This document shows, piece after piece, positions 41,359-56,300 of a stretch of 64,000 nucleotides of DNA. The stretch comes from Branchiostoma floridae. Its lineage: Eukaryota; Chordata; Leptocardii; Amphioxiformes; Branchiostomatidae. Positions within the stretch are counted from its first letter, which is position 1. Every line of letters starts with the position of its first letter. A program made the translations under genes and the position numbers. The notes under the pieces were generated by a model. That model saw nothing but the letters and a program-made list of their open reading frames with translations, searched no databases and was not told the origin of the DNA. Location: the NCBI RefSeq assembly GCF_000003815.2, contig NC_049980.1, positions 8,600,196 to 8,664,195 of the forward strand. Direction: 5' to 3'.

Positions 41359-44300
41359 ATGTACCACCCAAACAAGCTGCGGAACCGTAGTGTCCTAGCG
41401 ACCAGAGACGTGAGTGTTTTGATTCGGGTGCACGACTCAGAAAAAAAAGTTGCCACCAACTTCGAATTCCAGTAACACGATATTTTTCAGTGCTCGGCCC
41501 TTTGTTGACATGCATGAATTTCTGAGCGAGTGGTCGTTGTGAGTCATTGAATGTTGCTAATGCTGGATCCCATTGTTGCGTGTGCCCAACCCTGCTACAG
41601 GTCAGTAATTTCGGGCTCAGTGTACAAGCTGCTGGCAGTGGACCGAATGAGAGACAGGGACACAGACAGGTAAACTGAGCTCCTGGTTACTTCTTCACCC
41701 TTGTCTTGTGTCTTTTCTTAAGTCTTCCATTCCTAAATTTTGCTCAACTGTGAACCGTATAGGCTTGTATCATAAGCTGTATTGTCTATATTAGTCAACT
41801 GATTAAGTCATACCATGCCTGAGCTTTGTAAACGACGGATATGTTTTCTGGAAGAAGGTATAACGACTGAAGAAGGGTGTTTACTTACATAATGACCTCA
41901 TTTGTATTTTTTGTTTACATCACTTAACCTATTAAACATTTCGTGGTGTTGATATCTTGACTTGTCATGTTGATGTTGTTGTCAATGTTTCTGTGAAAGC
42001 CCGTGGGAACAAAAACAAGATGTGGCCAATTATTCTTAATTCTTTTATCTCACCTTGAAATTAGCATAATAATATGTGTGAAGGTCATCTTTTGTTCCTG
42101 ATTGATCTGTTTTTATTAGATGATTTAATCTCTACATATGTCAAAGCAGTGTTTTTACTTGTCAAGAAAACAAAAAAAAATATGAAAGATGTTTTAAATT
42201 GCATTTCAAATGGATTGAATGTAGTTGCCAGGTTACCTTTTTCTCAGAGGTATACAGGCTATGCGCTATAAGGGATTTTCATTGCTGCCATAATAATCAT
42301 AATTCAATACTCCAACCACCATGCTGGCTGGTAATTGGATCAAATACTAGTACTAGTAGTAGCATCTCAGGGCTCGAAATACCACCTGCAGGTTTGTGCA
42401 GGTAAAATTGGAGCTGTGCAGGTATTTTTGGTGTCAACCTGCACCTAACCTGCGTAAAGTTGTCCTATGATGTAGGTGTGTATGGATTGTTATTAGCTGT
42501 TTGACTGTTACCGCCTATAATAAAGTATACAAGAAAAAATAGCAATAATTATGTAAACAATTTTAGTATGATCCATACTTCCTAAATTCAGTGCAGGTAA
42601 AATTTGTCTGGTGCAGGTAATTTTCAATGTTGCCTGCACCAGTGTAGGTATGCAGAAAATAGTATTTCGAGCCCTGCATCTTCATATGGTTTACAGACGA
42701 ACACTGTACATAATCCAACATGGCGCAGGTGACGTCAAATGAAAAGCCTGTATTGATTGGCGTATTTATTACAAGTCATTCTAGCCTAGGACAATGTCTA
42801 TTGGACACAAAAGACTGGTACACAAATATATCACACTGACATTTGAGCCCTGTTTAGCATATACAACTATGGCCAAGGTCTTACTCAATGTTATAATAAT
42901 AAGGTAGAACTTACTAGAAGGAAAAAGAACATTTAGACAACAATGTCGCTTACTCCCTGGAGGAAGGTAAACCTCCTTTTTACTCCCTTTTTGCTGTGAA
43001 CATTTGAAAGTACTGTTATAGTTTATACATCTGTTGACATTTTGATTCCATTTCTGTTGGCTTGACTGCAAAAAGCGCTGAAGAGAAAGACTTTCACATA
43101 GGTGAGGCCTGATAAAGTTGTTCAGCATGCAGTAGACCACTATTGTGAGCATGCCTTTACTAGTAGACATCTAGCAAACTGATTGCAACAAGAACTGACT
43201 GCTTTAAGAGATTCATAGCAAAGAATGCCCTCTTAAGTCTTATCAACAAATATAGGCTTTTTTTTACAAGGTTATGACCTGATTTTCTATAGTATATCAT
43301 GTCTGCATGACCGATTTATTAAGTTTTGCCAATTAATGGTCACTGCTTTGGTTGTTATTATTTTTTGCTATAGTATAACTGACTACATAAGACTAAGACT
43401 TGTAAGAGGCAAAGCCTTACATGATTACAATACTGCATGAATGCATATCTATATGTAGCACCTGCATGTTATGTCATGCAATGACCTGCTCTAGTTGGGA
43501 AGTGCTTGAGTGCTGCACGTTTTGTCACAATGGAATGGATTACAAGACAAGAACCCTACAGAATGTCCTTATCCATGAGCACCTGGCATTAGAAATCTAA
43601 GGAGAACTGAGCACAGTACAGCCTTCTAAACTTCAATGTATAGAATAAACTTAAATGTATGTATAGTATAGCAGCATGTACTTTAGTAACATGTATAATT
43701 AATGTACTGTTGCACATAGTTCCTTAAAGTTTTAAATCTTATCCTAATGCTTGCCTTGTGCATGTACAATGTATGCCCCATTTTCCTACCTGTTAAGGTT
43801 TCTTCACTAGCTAAATTGACATTTTGACTTCCATTTTTTTTCTCATTAATAATGGATTAAGAAAGAATGGTAGTTGTGCTGAATATTAATGGATGGGGAT
43901 GAAAAGAAAAAAAGAATTCTAAGTATGATTTTCCACATGATCAAGTTTTATTGCCCCAAATATTATTTATTTCTAAGAAGAAATTTGGTTCATACCACTG
44001 CAATGCGACCATTTTTTTCATGTACATAATGATCAGAGCTACAAATCTGAAGTTATTAGAAAATAAATGTTTTTGCATAATTAGAAAAAAAATGATTTTC
44101 TAATACATCATTACAACTGCTGTATTGTGTAATAGAGACTGCTTTTTTCTGAGTGTTGTGATCCATGTTCCAGGGTGCAGACTTCCGCGTTGTTCGCGAG
44201 GCTCCCAGCGCGCACACGTATCGAGCCACAGACCTGGTACAGCCGGCTCACCTGAACCAGAGACCAGGGGCTACTGAGGACCTGACTATAACTAGTGACC

Positions 44301-47300
44301 TACGTGAGTTGTCATGACAAATGTTTATTTACATAACATAAGCCTATTCAAAGCTCGAAATACTTTTTTCTGCATACCTGCACTGATGCAGGTAACATTG
44401 AAAATTACCCGCACCAGACAAATTTTGCCTGCACCACTCTAGATCTGAATTTAGGAAGTATGGATCATACTAAAATTGTTCAGGAACCATTGCTATTTTT
44501 TCTTTTATACTCTATTGGTGGTAATTAACAGTAGTAGTCCACTATGTCCTGCTGCTTTGAGTCAATGCAGCTAATAGCAATCCATATACACCTACATTAT
44601 AGGATATTTGTGCGTAAAAACCCTGGGTACATTGATCAGTGAGGGTTAGGTGCAGGTAGACACCAGAAATATCTGGCGCACAGCTTCAATTTTACCTGCA
44701 CTAACCTGCATATGCAGGTGGTATTTCGAGCCCTGCATCAGCATGTATTTTTTCCAAACTCGCAATATTCTTTAAGACAGTGCATAGTTGCCATGGCAAA
44801 AATGAGTGCTCATTTGTACTACCTGTAGCCATGGGACAAAAAGTTCATGTTTCAACCTCACTTAGCAGCGCCATCTAATGACTTTGTGCAGCACTGCATA
44901 TTTCATTTCTTATCATATCACACAAAGTTATGGGAAAGAAGGCAACAATATGCCAATACATTATAGGAAGACATCAAAGTACATGAGACTGTTTCAATCT
45001 GTAAACTGTCCAATACTGTAGCTCCTGAAACTTTTGCAGTGGTTTTATGTTCACTGCTTTTGCAGCGGACGATTCACTGCAAACTTAGATTAGTTAGAAC
45101 CACCAGAGTCTTTTCATCAGTCTATACAGTAATGCTCAATTTTCTCTATACCACAACATCAAATCACCACAAACTTAGAAGCATTTACAGTATGCTGTAC
45201 ATACATGTATGCTGTATCACTACCAGGCTGAGAATAGCTTGGAATAGTAGTTTTCCCACTCATTCTTTCCTGATGTTCCAATGGTTGCTTGAAGGGCCAT
45301 GCAGCTACTGATTCTTGGATACAGACTAAACCAATAAAAGTGGACAGGTGGTACCTAAAAAAACTGCCTTTTTATTTCTTAACAATGTTAACTTAATATG
45401 ATGTTCTAGTTTGATAGTATTTTTCTATTCAAAGTTCTGTACCAAGTATAAGGATACCCACAATGTATCTCCAGGCAGTGTTTTGTAAGAAATAAACTTT
45501 ATAAAGTAAGATTCCTATCACCCCTAAAAATAATTGTTATGGCCCAACCGTTTGCCTGTCACTGTTTGCACTGACCCATGAAGCAACAGGGCTTGGGCAA
45601 TGAATGCTATAATGCCAGCAGGTGTGTTGCCTCAACTTTGGTTGTCAGGAAAATAAACTCAGTCAATTGGAAGCTAACTAGTAAAGACCATGTCCTCAAT
45701 ACCTCAGATGAATATGGTTACTATCGGAGACCACACTGATACAAATTATATGGATGACACCCAAAACTTGTGCAAGCATGCGAAAGAAGAAACGTTGCCT
45801 TTATTATGTGCTACTAGTGGTCAGAAAGGTGACACTGAACACGGAACATAAAGTGTTTAATGTGCAACTATATGTATATGATAATTTTATGGCAAGACTA
45901 GTTTAATACAACATTTTTTTTTATGACAGGAAAAGTGACACTTTATCTTGAGTATGTTTTTTAAGATACTTTTTGCCAAATATGGCATAAATTTTGTTAA
46001 TTTTCAGCTTCTTTGTACACTTTACTGTGTTGGTTGCAAACTTTTTGGGGGGAAAACAGACAAAAATTGATGCATGTTCGGATGTCATCCATATATATGA
46101 ATTATGATCAAATCAATATAACCTGAGGTAAAAGAAATAGACTGTGAATGTTTGAACCTCTGTTTTTCCTTTCAAATATACCAAGCTAGAGAAAGTCTAT
46201 CACATCTTATATAATTAGGAATTACCATTGAAAAAACCTTGCTTTTTTCTTAGTACGTCACATCCATGGTATTGGAGCTACTAGTATACTCATGTAGCTT
46301 AGTGCACATCTAGAGGGCTATATGGTAGACAGGGAACTGTGTATGGGATAATGTTTCCTGTGTTGGCCTGGTTGTATATCAGGTTACCTGTCATTGTCCC
46401 CTTACCACACACCTGTACACAGTAAACACACGGGGGTGCAGGTGAACACGTCCTTCCGTGCTTAAGTAGCTACTTAAGAACCAGGCGTCATATATAATGC
46501 TTGGCAAGCAGAGCAGATGATAAAAACACTTTTGTCCTTCATGGAGCAGTCAAACAAACTGTTACACATTCTTGTGAAAAACAACATTGGTTTGTGTTAT
46601 GTATGATGTGTGTAGTTGAATGGTAATTTGGTTGGATAGTATGCAGACTTCTATAGTGACCATCTATTAGGTACTTGACAGACATGTACACTGATGTATT
46701 AGGTGGAAATGAAATGTTGCTTTGACAGGAGTTGTACTTTTCCTTGTGTACAAGTATTTTCTCTGAGTACAGAACACAAAAACACCATCAAATGTTTGGC
46801 ATTTTTGTTAGCGAAGTTGCTTTGTTTTGAAGTGATGTGTACTTCAAAATGTATTGTTCAGTTTTTCAAAACTAATAATTCTTAAAAAACTATCATATAA
46901 TGGTATAACACTACCAGTACTAGTTGAGACCACTGTGAAAGGAGTGTTTGATTTTTGATCATTAGTGATATTTATCAGTTAGGGTATACAATGTAATGGA
47001 GTACTACCATGACCTTGGTTCTCCAAAATAAGTTTTGTCCACATTGTATTTTTGTTGTCTCAAATTTCTTGAAACCATTTTACCCAAGTCAACTTATTTT
47101 TTGAGCTGACCGTTGAGAGAATAATGACATATGTTGGTCATCCTTTGTGAAGACGCAGCATTAGCTGGCTAGAGTTGAAAATGAACCGTCCGGGGCCCCA
47201 TGTGCGTCAATTGTTTACTTTGTTAAACCTCTGCATACTGAGGACCGCACGGGTGAAGTCACATGCAAACAAGAAATCAGATCTCTCTCGTCGCCTTTCA

Positions 47301-50300
47301 AGCCAATTTCAGACCACATCGAGCATGAAGCCTTTTGAAACATTTGCAGCTATGATTTCCTAACATGAGGCGGCAGCCGCACTTTCTGCACGATACGCTG
47401 TGCTCGGCGGAGGTCTGCTATTGCAAACACCTCGCCGCGCTCGACCTGGGTATCACCTCCACCACCAGATCGCCCAGGATGCGCCCGGTCCGGTACGGAA
47501 CATACGAACCCCTCCCTTTATGGGTACAGGGCAAAGGTATATATACCCCCTCTAAGAGTGTTTTCGGTTGTTTAAGTTTACCATCCCGACAAAGTCTTGC
47601 TTGTTGTGTAAAAGTGAGGTCAGTACAAATGGGAAAACATCAGCATGGCTATGGTGACACGTTTGGGGTCAGTCTCTGTTACGCGCGTGTTGTATTGTAA
47701 ACAAGCGCCCAATTCAGCAACTGTTTTGAGTGTACACACTGTCTGAGATTTGTATCTAAATCAATCGAATAGCATCTCCAAAGAGCGATATAACATATCG
47801 CTATGCGAGGAATGGTGGCCTTGATGACGGGAGTCCACAGTTAGCAACATCTGTGAAGAATTCTGCAACTTCGAGAATGCCAGCAAGCCTTTTCTGTTCG
47901 AATGTTCCGCAATAGAGGTATTACTCTTAATTATGGTAGTGGATATGAAGTCTTGATTTCACTTGCCTAAGATTTCACAACAGTGCTTCAAACAAGTGTG
48001 CCTACGTGAAGGTCACGGCAGGTTTTTGTTTCGCAGACCTCGAGTTTTTCTCTCTCAACTGAAAGAAATAATGCGAGTGTTAACAGTAAACAGGGCCGGT
48101 ATGGCTAGATGTAAATACTTTCTTTTTTTATGTGGGACACTGTATCCGCTGGATTTGAAGTCCGATCGCTGGCCTTGAAGCCATTTTTGATTTGGTTTCT
48201 TGGAGTAGCAAACACTCCTGCTATGGCGAAGCGAAGGTGCAACATAGAGAAAGCTGCCACTGTAAAGCTGTCTGTGTCACAGAGCTAGAGAGAGGGTCCA
48301 CAAGTTTGTTGTTGTGACTTCAGGAGAGCAGAACATTTTGTAAATTTTGTGATAGTAGTTCGGTGTGTATGAATCCCACCGTAATGCACAAATTCTGGGT
48401 AGCAGTGCTGCAGAGGGTTGCAGGTTAGTGTCGTGGCATCTGTACATACATGTAATGTTCTTCATGAACCACCTTTCTGAATCAAAGTGTCCTTGTGTTA
48501 GAAGGTTACTAGTATCTCTTAGGCTGTGACGTTAACCTTAAAGTTTGTATCTGCCAGATCGTATGAAGACCTTTGACATCATCTTTATCATAATATAAGT
48601 CAGGGCCAAGCTAGTACATCATCATCATCTGATCATATTACTCTACATTGCCCTGTTCATGTCAAGCATAACTTCTTGTAGGTTCTCTTATTTGATTTCT
48701 GAGTGTGTCCCCATCTTAAGTGTCAGTAAAACTAAAAGTCAAACTTCTGCAACACAGTTAGCCGCTTGCAATTAGTTTCTTTAGGAAGACCTACGACACA
48801 ACTTTTGTCATTTCACTCAGGTGTACAAATGGTTACTTGACTTTGGCTGGGAAGGCAAAAGGCAGTTAAAGGAGAGGGTTAGCTATACCCTGCCCTTATT
48901 GAACACAGTGGATAACATTAACAACCCACTGCCCCTACGACCTCAATATATAGTACTCAGGGCTCGAAATACTACCTGCATATGCATGTTAGTGCAGGTA
49001 AAATTGGAGCTGTGCAGATATTTCTGATGTCTACCTGCAACTAACCTGCACCGGTCCATGTATATGTACTGGGTTTTATACATAAATGTCATATGATGTA
49101 CCTGTAGGTGTATTGTTATTAGATGCATTGACTGTTACCACCTATATATGTAAAGGAAAAAACTAGCAATGGTTCTTGAACAATTTTAGTATGATCCATA
49201 CTTCCTAAATTCAGAGTGGTGCAGGTAAACTTTGTCTGGTGCAGGTAATTTTCAATGTTACCTGCACCAGTGCAGGTATGCAGAAAAAAGTATTTCGAGC
49301 CCTGGTACTATAAGACCCTCACCTTACCTCGAGGGAGAATACAATGTACTTAATAGATGCATGTCATTGTTTTAAGTACATTGCTGTTAGCCCTACCATA
49401 GAATTGTTTTCAGCTTGGATCACGTTTCCCTCTTCAATGAGGAGACATGTCAAATAGATCAATACATTCTCCACCAAGGGCAAATAGGCATGTCATTCAT
49501 GGGGTACTAAATGTCAACAACAGGGGACTAGAAATGGTGACCCTTGTTCTGTGGCAGGCATTGTTAACTACAAATTAACTCCCCAGATTTGGCAAAACAG
49601 CCTGTATTAATGTCCATACGCCACATTCCTTGTCGAGAGACTGAAAAAAAAGTAACTGAATGCTGTACTTTAAATGCATGCTCTGCTGCAGTTAATTTAT
49701 TACCATTTGATAATCATATAGTGGGAAGAGAGTCTATAAAACTCATGTTACCTATTCACTTGAATCTCCAACCAGATGTGGGGAGACAGATTTCATTACA
49801 TTTTGCCAGCTGCCAGTTTTAGTGACAAATCTCCATACAGTAATGACATAAAAATTTTGCCCCCTGACATCTGCTTGGAGATTTGTCATACCTGATTTTG
49901 TATGTATTGGAATGTGCACACCCAGATTGTTTTTGTGGAGGCTAACCTGTGTCGTGTTTTAATCACAAAGTTCTTGATGCACAACCATGAATTTTATTAC
50001 GAGCCAATGTTTCGATGACCATCTGTCATCTTCGTCAGGGCTAATATGTATACCATCATCGAACCGTTGGCTTGTAATAAAATTCATGGTTGTGTATCAA
50101 GAGCTAAAATTTGTAAGTCTTTGTGATTACTGTAATTCCTGATATTTTCAATGTACTGTTATGTTCACGGTTTTCACTGTGACCACTGTAACGTGAACTT
50201 ATCATTACTGATACATTGTAACAAATAATTCACTGCCTTTTTTTATGTGCACTTGCCGTGACAGTGAACATTTAGTTCCGAGAACAAGTTAAATTTTTTC

Positions 50301-53300
50301 AGACCGTGAAAGTTTGGTACCGAGAAGACAAAGTGAATTACAGTACTAGTAAGTAGATTACCAACCTTGATGAAATTAATCACTGTGTCGTGTTTTGTTT
50401 CGCCAGTATCGCCTGGCGCGGCCCGCGGCACCACCCCTCCGCTACAGAAGGACCAGCGCGGGAACAGGCAGGTCCACACGCCCTCCACGGCGTACGTGTC
50501 CGAGCTCAGCTTCAACTCAGGGCCGCAGCGGAACCAACATCATCAACAACAACAACAACAACAGCAGCAACAGGTATTGGGAAAATCTTACCCTGGTTAT
50601 AGGCAACAATATTTTTACCTTTTCTTTCTTGAGCAAGATTTTTTTTCTTGCGTCATTTCTGGATCCCTTTTTTTCTTTTGGACAATTTGCCGTTCCCAAA
50701 TTTGTTTTTCCATTTTTTAGTTTCTTGTCAGTGTTATTCTCTTCCCTATCTGTTGTACTTTTTGTTACATTAATTATAATAGGTGTTAACGGACATTTGA
50801 TAGTTTAGGAATAAATTGAATTGTTTCATACCAAAATGTTGGAATAGATTTAGGAGTAAATACTGGATATACCTAGAGTACATTTTATATTTCTCATCTG
50901 AGTCAGAATCTTTGTACTAGTAACTCAATGCTACTTAACTCTCTGACGCATCTGTTTATCTGACATCATGTTACCATGGTTACAGGATCCCATGAAAGAT
51001 GAGATGAGCTCCCACAATGCCCGGCACACCCAGTCAGCTGGGGCCCTGTCGTCACGGCAACAGAAGGGAAACTACCTGCCAGGTAAGTTTTGGATGTCCT
51101 AAAACATGAAAATGTCCTGGTCTGTTCCTAATAGATAGATGTCCTGCACTACTGAAAGTAGTCAACAGGGGGCGCTTCAGAGAAAGGAGGCTCCTGTTTG
51201 GAAGGATGACAGAAATGAAAGAAGTAATCTGGTAGCTGTAACTACCAGGTAAGTTTTGGATGTGCTGTCTGAAAACATGCACAAATGTCCTTGTCTGTTC
51301 CCAATACATGTCCTGCACTACTGAAAGTATCCAACAGGGGGCACTTTAGAGAAAGCAGGCTCCTGTTTGACAGAAATGAAAGAGGTAATCTGGTAACTAT
51401 AACTTGATTATGTTGGAAAAAAAGGGGGGTTCCAGGATCTTTTGTGGTCCTTAATCAGAGTGACCTTCGGATTGACCCAGTCCCACAGGGACGGCAACCG
51501 GACATTGTCAGCCCTGGGTTTACAAAACAGTAATTAAAATTACAATACACCTGGTATTATCCAGGCTTCATCTCTCTGGTTACCTCTAGCTGGGTGGAGC
51601 TATTGATTGTGTCCATTCTCTATTGTGTCCGAATCTGATATGTACGTGCATAGCGAGGTGTTTGAGTTGTCAGGTAGAGAAAATAGGGCACCATGGAAAA
51701 CTGACTGCAGCTGTGCCATTGCTTTGTTTGTTGTGTAAATTGTAACGTTGGTATTAGTAAGAAGGACTGAGTATACCGGCGTGCACATGTCGTCTTGGGG
51801 GTGGTGGAAGAAACAGAGTCCTTGCAGTAAGGATAGTCAAATCTGTTGTCTGTCTTGTTTCTAAGTGTTTAACTTTAAGATAGCTTTATGTACTAGTAGA
51901 ATCTTGTTTTCAAGTTGTTCCACAGATATTACTGTGTACTGTGCTGTCAAACACATGCCATATGCACCATCTTGTTTCTATGTACTCTATGTACAAATGT
52001 AACTGCTGGGCTATGTTCAATATATCCTTTACAAAAAGAGTCAACTTTTTGCCTTGATCTAGATTTTAACAGCTTTATCTATTAGTATCAGGCTGCTTTT
52101 TGTATGTTATCATAATGATTGTGTATGTTATCAGTCATGGTAAAGTTAATAAACTAGTCTGCCTATAATGTGCCTACTGTATTTGCTCAAAAAGTACACA
52201 ACCCAGTTAAGGTACGCACACATGATTTGTGGCATGTCTGTGGGAATGAATCGTAAATTGGAAACACTGAAATAAAGTATGCGCCCCTTCTCCACCAATC
52301 TTGCACACATCCTGAGCCAGATAAATGTTGTACATGAAAGCAAAAATCTTTATAGATAGTTTTGCATCCTTCCTAGAAACTGTAGTACCACCTTGATCTA
52401 TTTGAGGTCCTTTTTTCATTTATAGTATGTAATAACCTCAAAAAAAGTAGACACCCCAACTTTGGTAAAAGCTTTTGAATTTTGAAAATTCAAAAAGTGT
52501 GGATGTCTTGAAAAATGGCTTAGGTCAAAGATGTATCAAGGTTGAATAAAAGAAATAAATTATTCGAGAAAATACATTACAGTGAAAATATTTCTAGTAT
52601 CAAAGATTGTTTTTCATGTATTTTAGGTGACAGGGTCATCTTTGCGGAGAGCCCCTCTGCACCAGGGATCCCCATTGTGTACAGGACACAGGAGGAGAGG
52701 GCCAGCAACCCGGACAGACTCAACTTAGATAGGTCAGTATATTTAATTCTACAAAACTAGGGGTAGGTATCAATACTGAAAACTTAGGTACAGTTAAGGT
52801 TCTGGTCCAGAGGATCAGGTCCAGACCTGAACCTGGACCTAATTGTCTGAGAAAAAGTTGTAATGGACAATTTCGCTACAAATGAATCTGTTTGGGGAAG
52901 TATCCGACTCCCACTAAGTGTTTTGAAATCATCATGTAAACAGTGCCAACTTTGACTGTAGAAAGATGGTAGAAATGACTATAAACGCTACCCTGTTCTT
53001 TGCTCTTGTTAATTTCTTGGACCAGTAAGCTCCAAAAGTTTTGTTTGTTTGCTTCTCCTGCCCATATTGTTCATTGAGCTTCTGTCCATATTGTTCATTG
53101 TCTAATCAGTCCAAGGTTTGGTCTACTGATTTTTTCAAGTCCGTTATTTTCGGACTGGTCCAACAAGAAAAAAGGGTGTAAATGTACCCACACCTACACT
53201 GTCTTGACTTTCCTAAATGTAGAAAATACCAATTCTTATTCCAGGAGACGGCTGACAGTCTGTCCCATCTTGGAGGGGGAGGAACACCTGAGACTACTCA

Positions 53301-56300
53301 ACCTTCAGCACAACCTCATCTCTAAGATCCAGCACCTGTCCAACCTCAGGAGACTCATCTTCCTGGACCTGTATGATAATCAGATAGAGGAGATCACAGG
53401 CCTGGCTGCTCTCAAGTCCCTCAGGGTACTTATGCTGGGCAAAAATAGGTGAGATGTACAAAATGACTAGAAACAGGCTATGCTAGTTCACTTTTTCTGC
53501 GGGATAACCTATATCCGTTATTTAGGGATATGGTTTCATACTTGAAACAGATGCTGGTTTCAAATTGCAATAGTTTCCAAACATACATGGTCCATCGACC
53601 TGATATCCCTGTACAGTAGCTACTAGTAGATACTATATTTTAAAAAACCATGTTTGCAGTCAGATGTGTATAACTAATATTTAGTAAGATGTAATTATAA
53701 TCATCTGCTGTCACACCACATACCTGCGAAGCTGGTATATTATGCCAAAGGACGCTTATATACCGGTTACAAAGGTACAGAGATCGCTAGGGGCAAATTG
53801 CATGACTTTACAATGATTGGAGTACATGCAACTTGTACCATTTTGATCCTATATTGAGCAGTCTCTCGATTAACAGCTTGGAAGCCTGTTCACAGTTAGA
53901 GTTGCCATGGAGACGTTAGGATTGGTTGCTAGGATACATGAACTTTGCACATTTAATGGTAGCTGGGATGATTTGACAGTACAGGTGGTTATTCCTTTGA
54001 TCATTTGATGATGAAAGGCTTTGGTATAAATCCAATTTTGTTAGACCATAATTAAGAAATACCGTACTTGGTTATTATACATTGTACAGCTTTCATGTTT
54101 TTGTACCTTTTAAGTTACTTCTATAAAGATGCATAAAATAATATTATTAGCATCCTACAAGTATTGGCACCTTAGGTGCTAGAAAGTTTAATGATGTTTT
54201 ATGTAAAGGCCAGACAATATCTATTTTCCAGAAGATGTTGCATTTTAGGACTACTAAACAATTTTTTTTTTGTTTGAAAAAAGTCCTCTTTACTGTGTAG
54301 CAACATGAAGACACAATTCGGACTGATCCATAGTATTAAATTCTCTTTTTGTTTCAGAATCAAGAAAATTGCTAACCTGGATAATCTTCAAAAACTGGAT
54401 GTCTTAGATCTCCATGGAAACCTGGTGAGTATTTTGGACAAGCGTTGATAGTGTCAGTAGTGTACAGTGTAGTTTTAGGCCACAACAATTTTATCTGTTG
54501 CTTCTCGAATTTGCCTGTCCATTTTTTGTTGAACTTCATTTTAAAAAAAACAAGTCCCGAGAAAAACATTATAGGTTTTACTATCACAAACCTGTAAATA
54601 TAATGATTCCACATACACATATTACTTTCAAGCTAAAAATAATGCTTTTTATTCAGGACATTGGTAACAAATCAAAGGAAGGTATGTAATTGAATAAAAC
54701 ATCATCACCCCAGACCTTTTGAAAAAATTCATTTTAATTTTTTTCTGAAAAAATTCGAGAAGCATTACAGATAAATTTGGTGTGGTCTTATCAAGGCCTG
54801 AAAACAGATATGAAACCATGCTCACACCTTGACGGTTATAAGTTGACCTATATCTTCATGTATCTTTGTCATTCTCCCCCTGTGCAAATGTCAGTGCAGT
54901 GGTTAAGCATTGGTCCCTGTGCTGACAATGACATATTGTGCTATATTTCATAGATCAATTATACTGCCCATTCATTAAACAAGCTTTTCTGGGAGAATGA
55001 TATATAATGTTAGCTCTAAGCAGGGTAACAAAAGAGAAACATTAGGGAAAATGACAAAGTACATCGTCTCAGATTTATGTTGCAATATCGTGTCTGTGTG
55101 TATTTAGCTCAAGCAAACAAAGAAGTCACTTGTCTTTTATCTGAGTTATGGCTTTCATATTAGGTTGTTTAAAAACTTTTATAATCGTGTGTATCAGTCT
55201 TGATTCTCTACGCTTATTGGGTTGTGGTACATGTACGCGTATTCGTAAATAAGTTTATCAGGTTGGTAGTATGATTACAATAATTATCTTATTTTACAAT
55301 ATCATTGAGTTACATCTACATGTAGAACTTGAGTTAGTACTTTGTGCTTAGCTGTTTTCTTTCTAAAAGTTTGTACTGAAGACTAGTAAAGACGTTTTGG
55401 GTTACCCTGCCTACATGTGTATCCGATTCGGTGTTTTATGTTAGACTTGCTTATTCATAATTTCTTTGTATATTTTCAAGTTTTCTGACACTGATGTACA
55501 TTTATATAACATTATATAAGACTTATGAAAGTTATACTTTTAATTGAGTACACAGGGCTCAAAATACCACCTGCAGTATGATCCATACTTCCTAAATTCA
55601 TAGCGGTGCAGGTAAAATTTGTCTGGTGCAGGTAATTTCAATGCCACCTGCACCAGTGCAGGTATGCAGAAAAAAGTATTCCGAGCCCTAGTACACTTTG
55701 TATGAAGTGTGTATGTGTCTGACAGATCAGTAAGATTGAGAACCTGCAGCACCTGAGTGAACTGAGATTACTGAACCTGGCAGGCAACAGTCACAGTGTA
55801 GTAACAGTTTTTAATTTTCTCCTGACAGATCAGTATGATTGAGAACCTGCAGCATCTGAGTGAACTGAGAGTACTGAACCTGGCAGGGAACAGTCACAGT
55901 GTAGTAACAGTTTGTTATTTCCCTCCTGACAGATCAGTAAGATTGAGAACCTGCAGCACCTGAGTGAACTGAGAGTACTGAACCTGGCAGGGAACAGTCA
56001 CAGTGTAGTAACAGTTTGTTATTTCCTCCTGACAGATCAGTAAGATTGAGAACCTGCAGCACCTGAGTGAACTGAGAGTACTGAACCTGGCAGGGAACAG
56101 TCACAGTGTAGTAACAGTTTGTTATTTCCTCCTGACAGATCAGTAAGATTGAGAACCTGCAGCACCTGAGTGAACTGAGAGTACTGAACCTGGCAGGGAA
56201 CAGTCACAGTGTAGTAACAGTTTGTTATTTCCCCCCTGACAGATCAGTAAGATTGAGAACCTGCAGCACCTGAGTGAACTGAGAGTGCAGAACCTGGCAG

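Noticed and set aside
41551-41669. Alternative LRRC49 start (ATG TTG CTA ATG) running into exon 2
   Set aside because: That frame ends at a stop in exon 3, whereas the chosen frame stays open through all later exons.
50390-50808. Alternative frames of 70 and 137 codons over LRRC49 exon 4
   Set aside because: The phase dictated by exons 3 and 5 selects the frame with PGAARGTTPP and the glutamine run; the others run into the intron.
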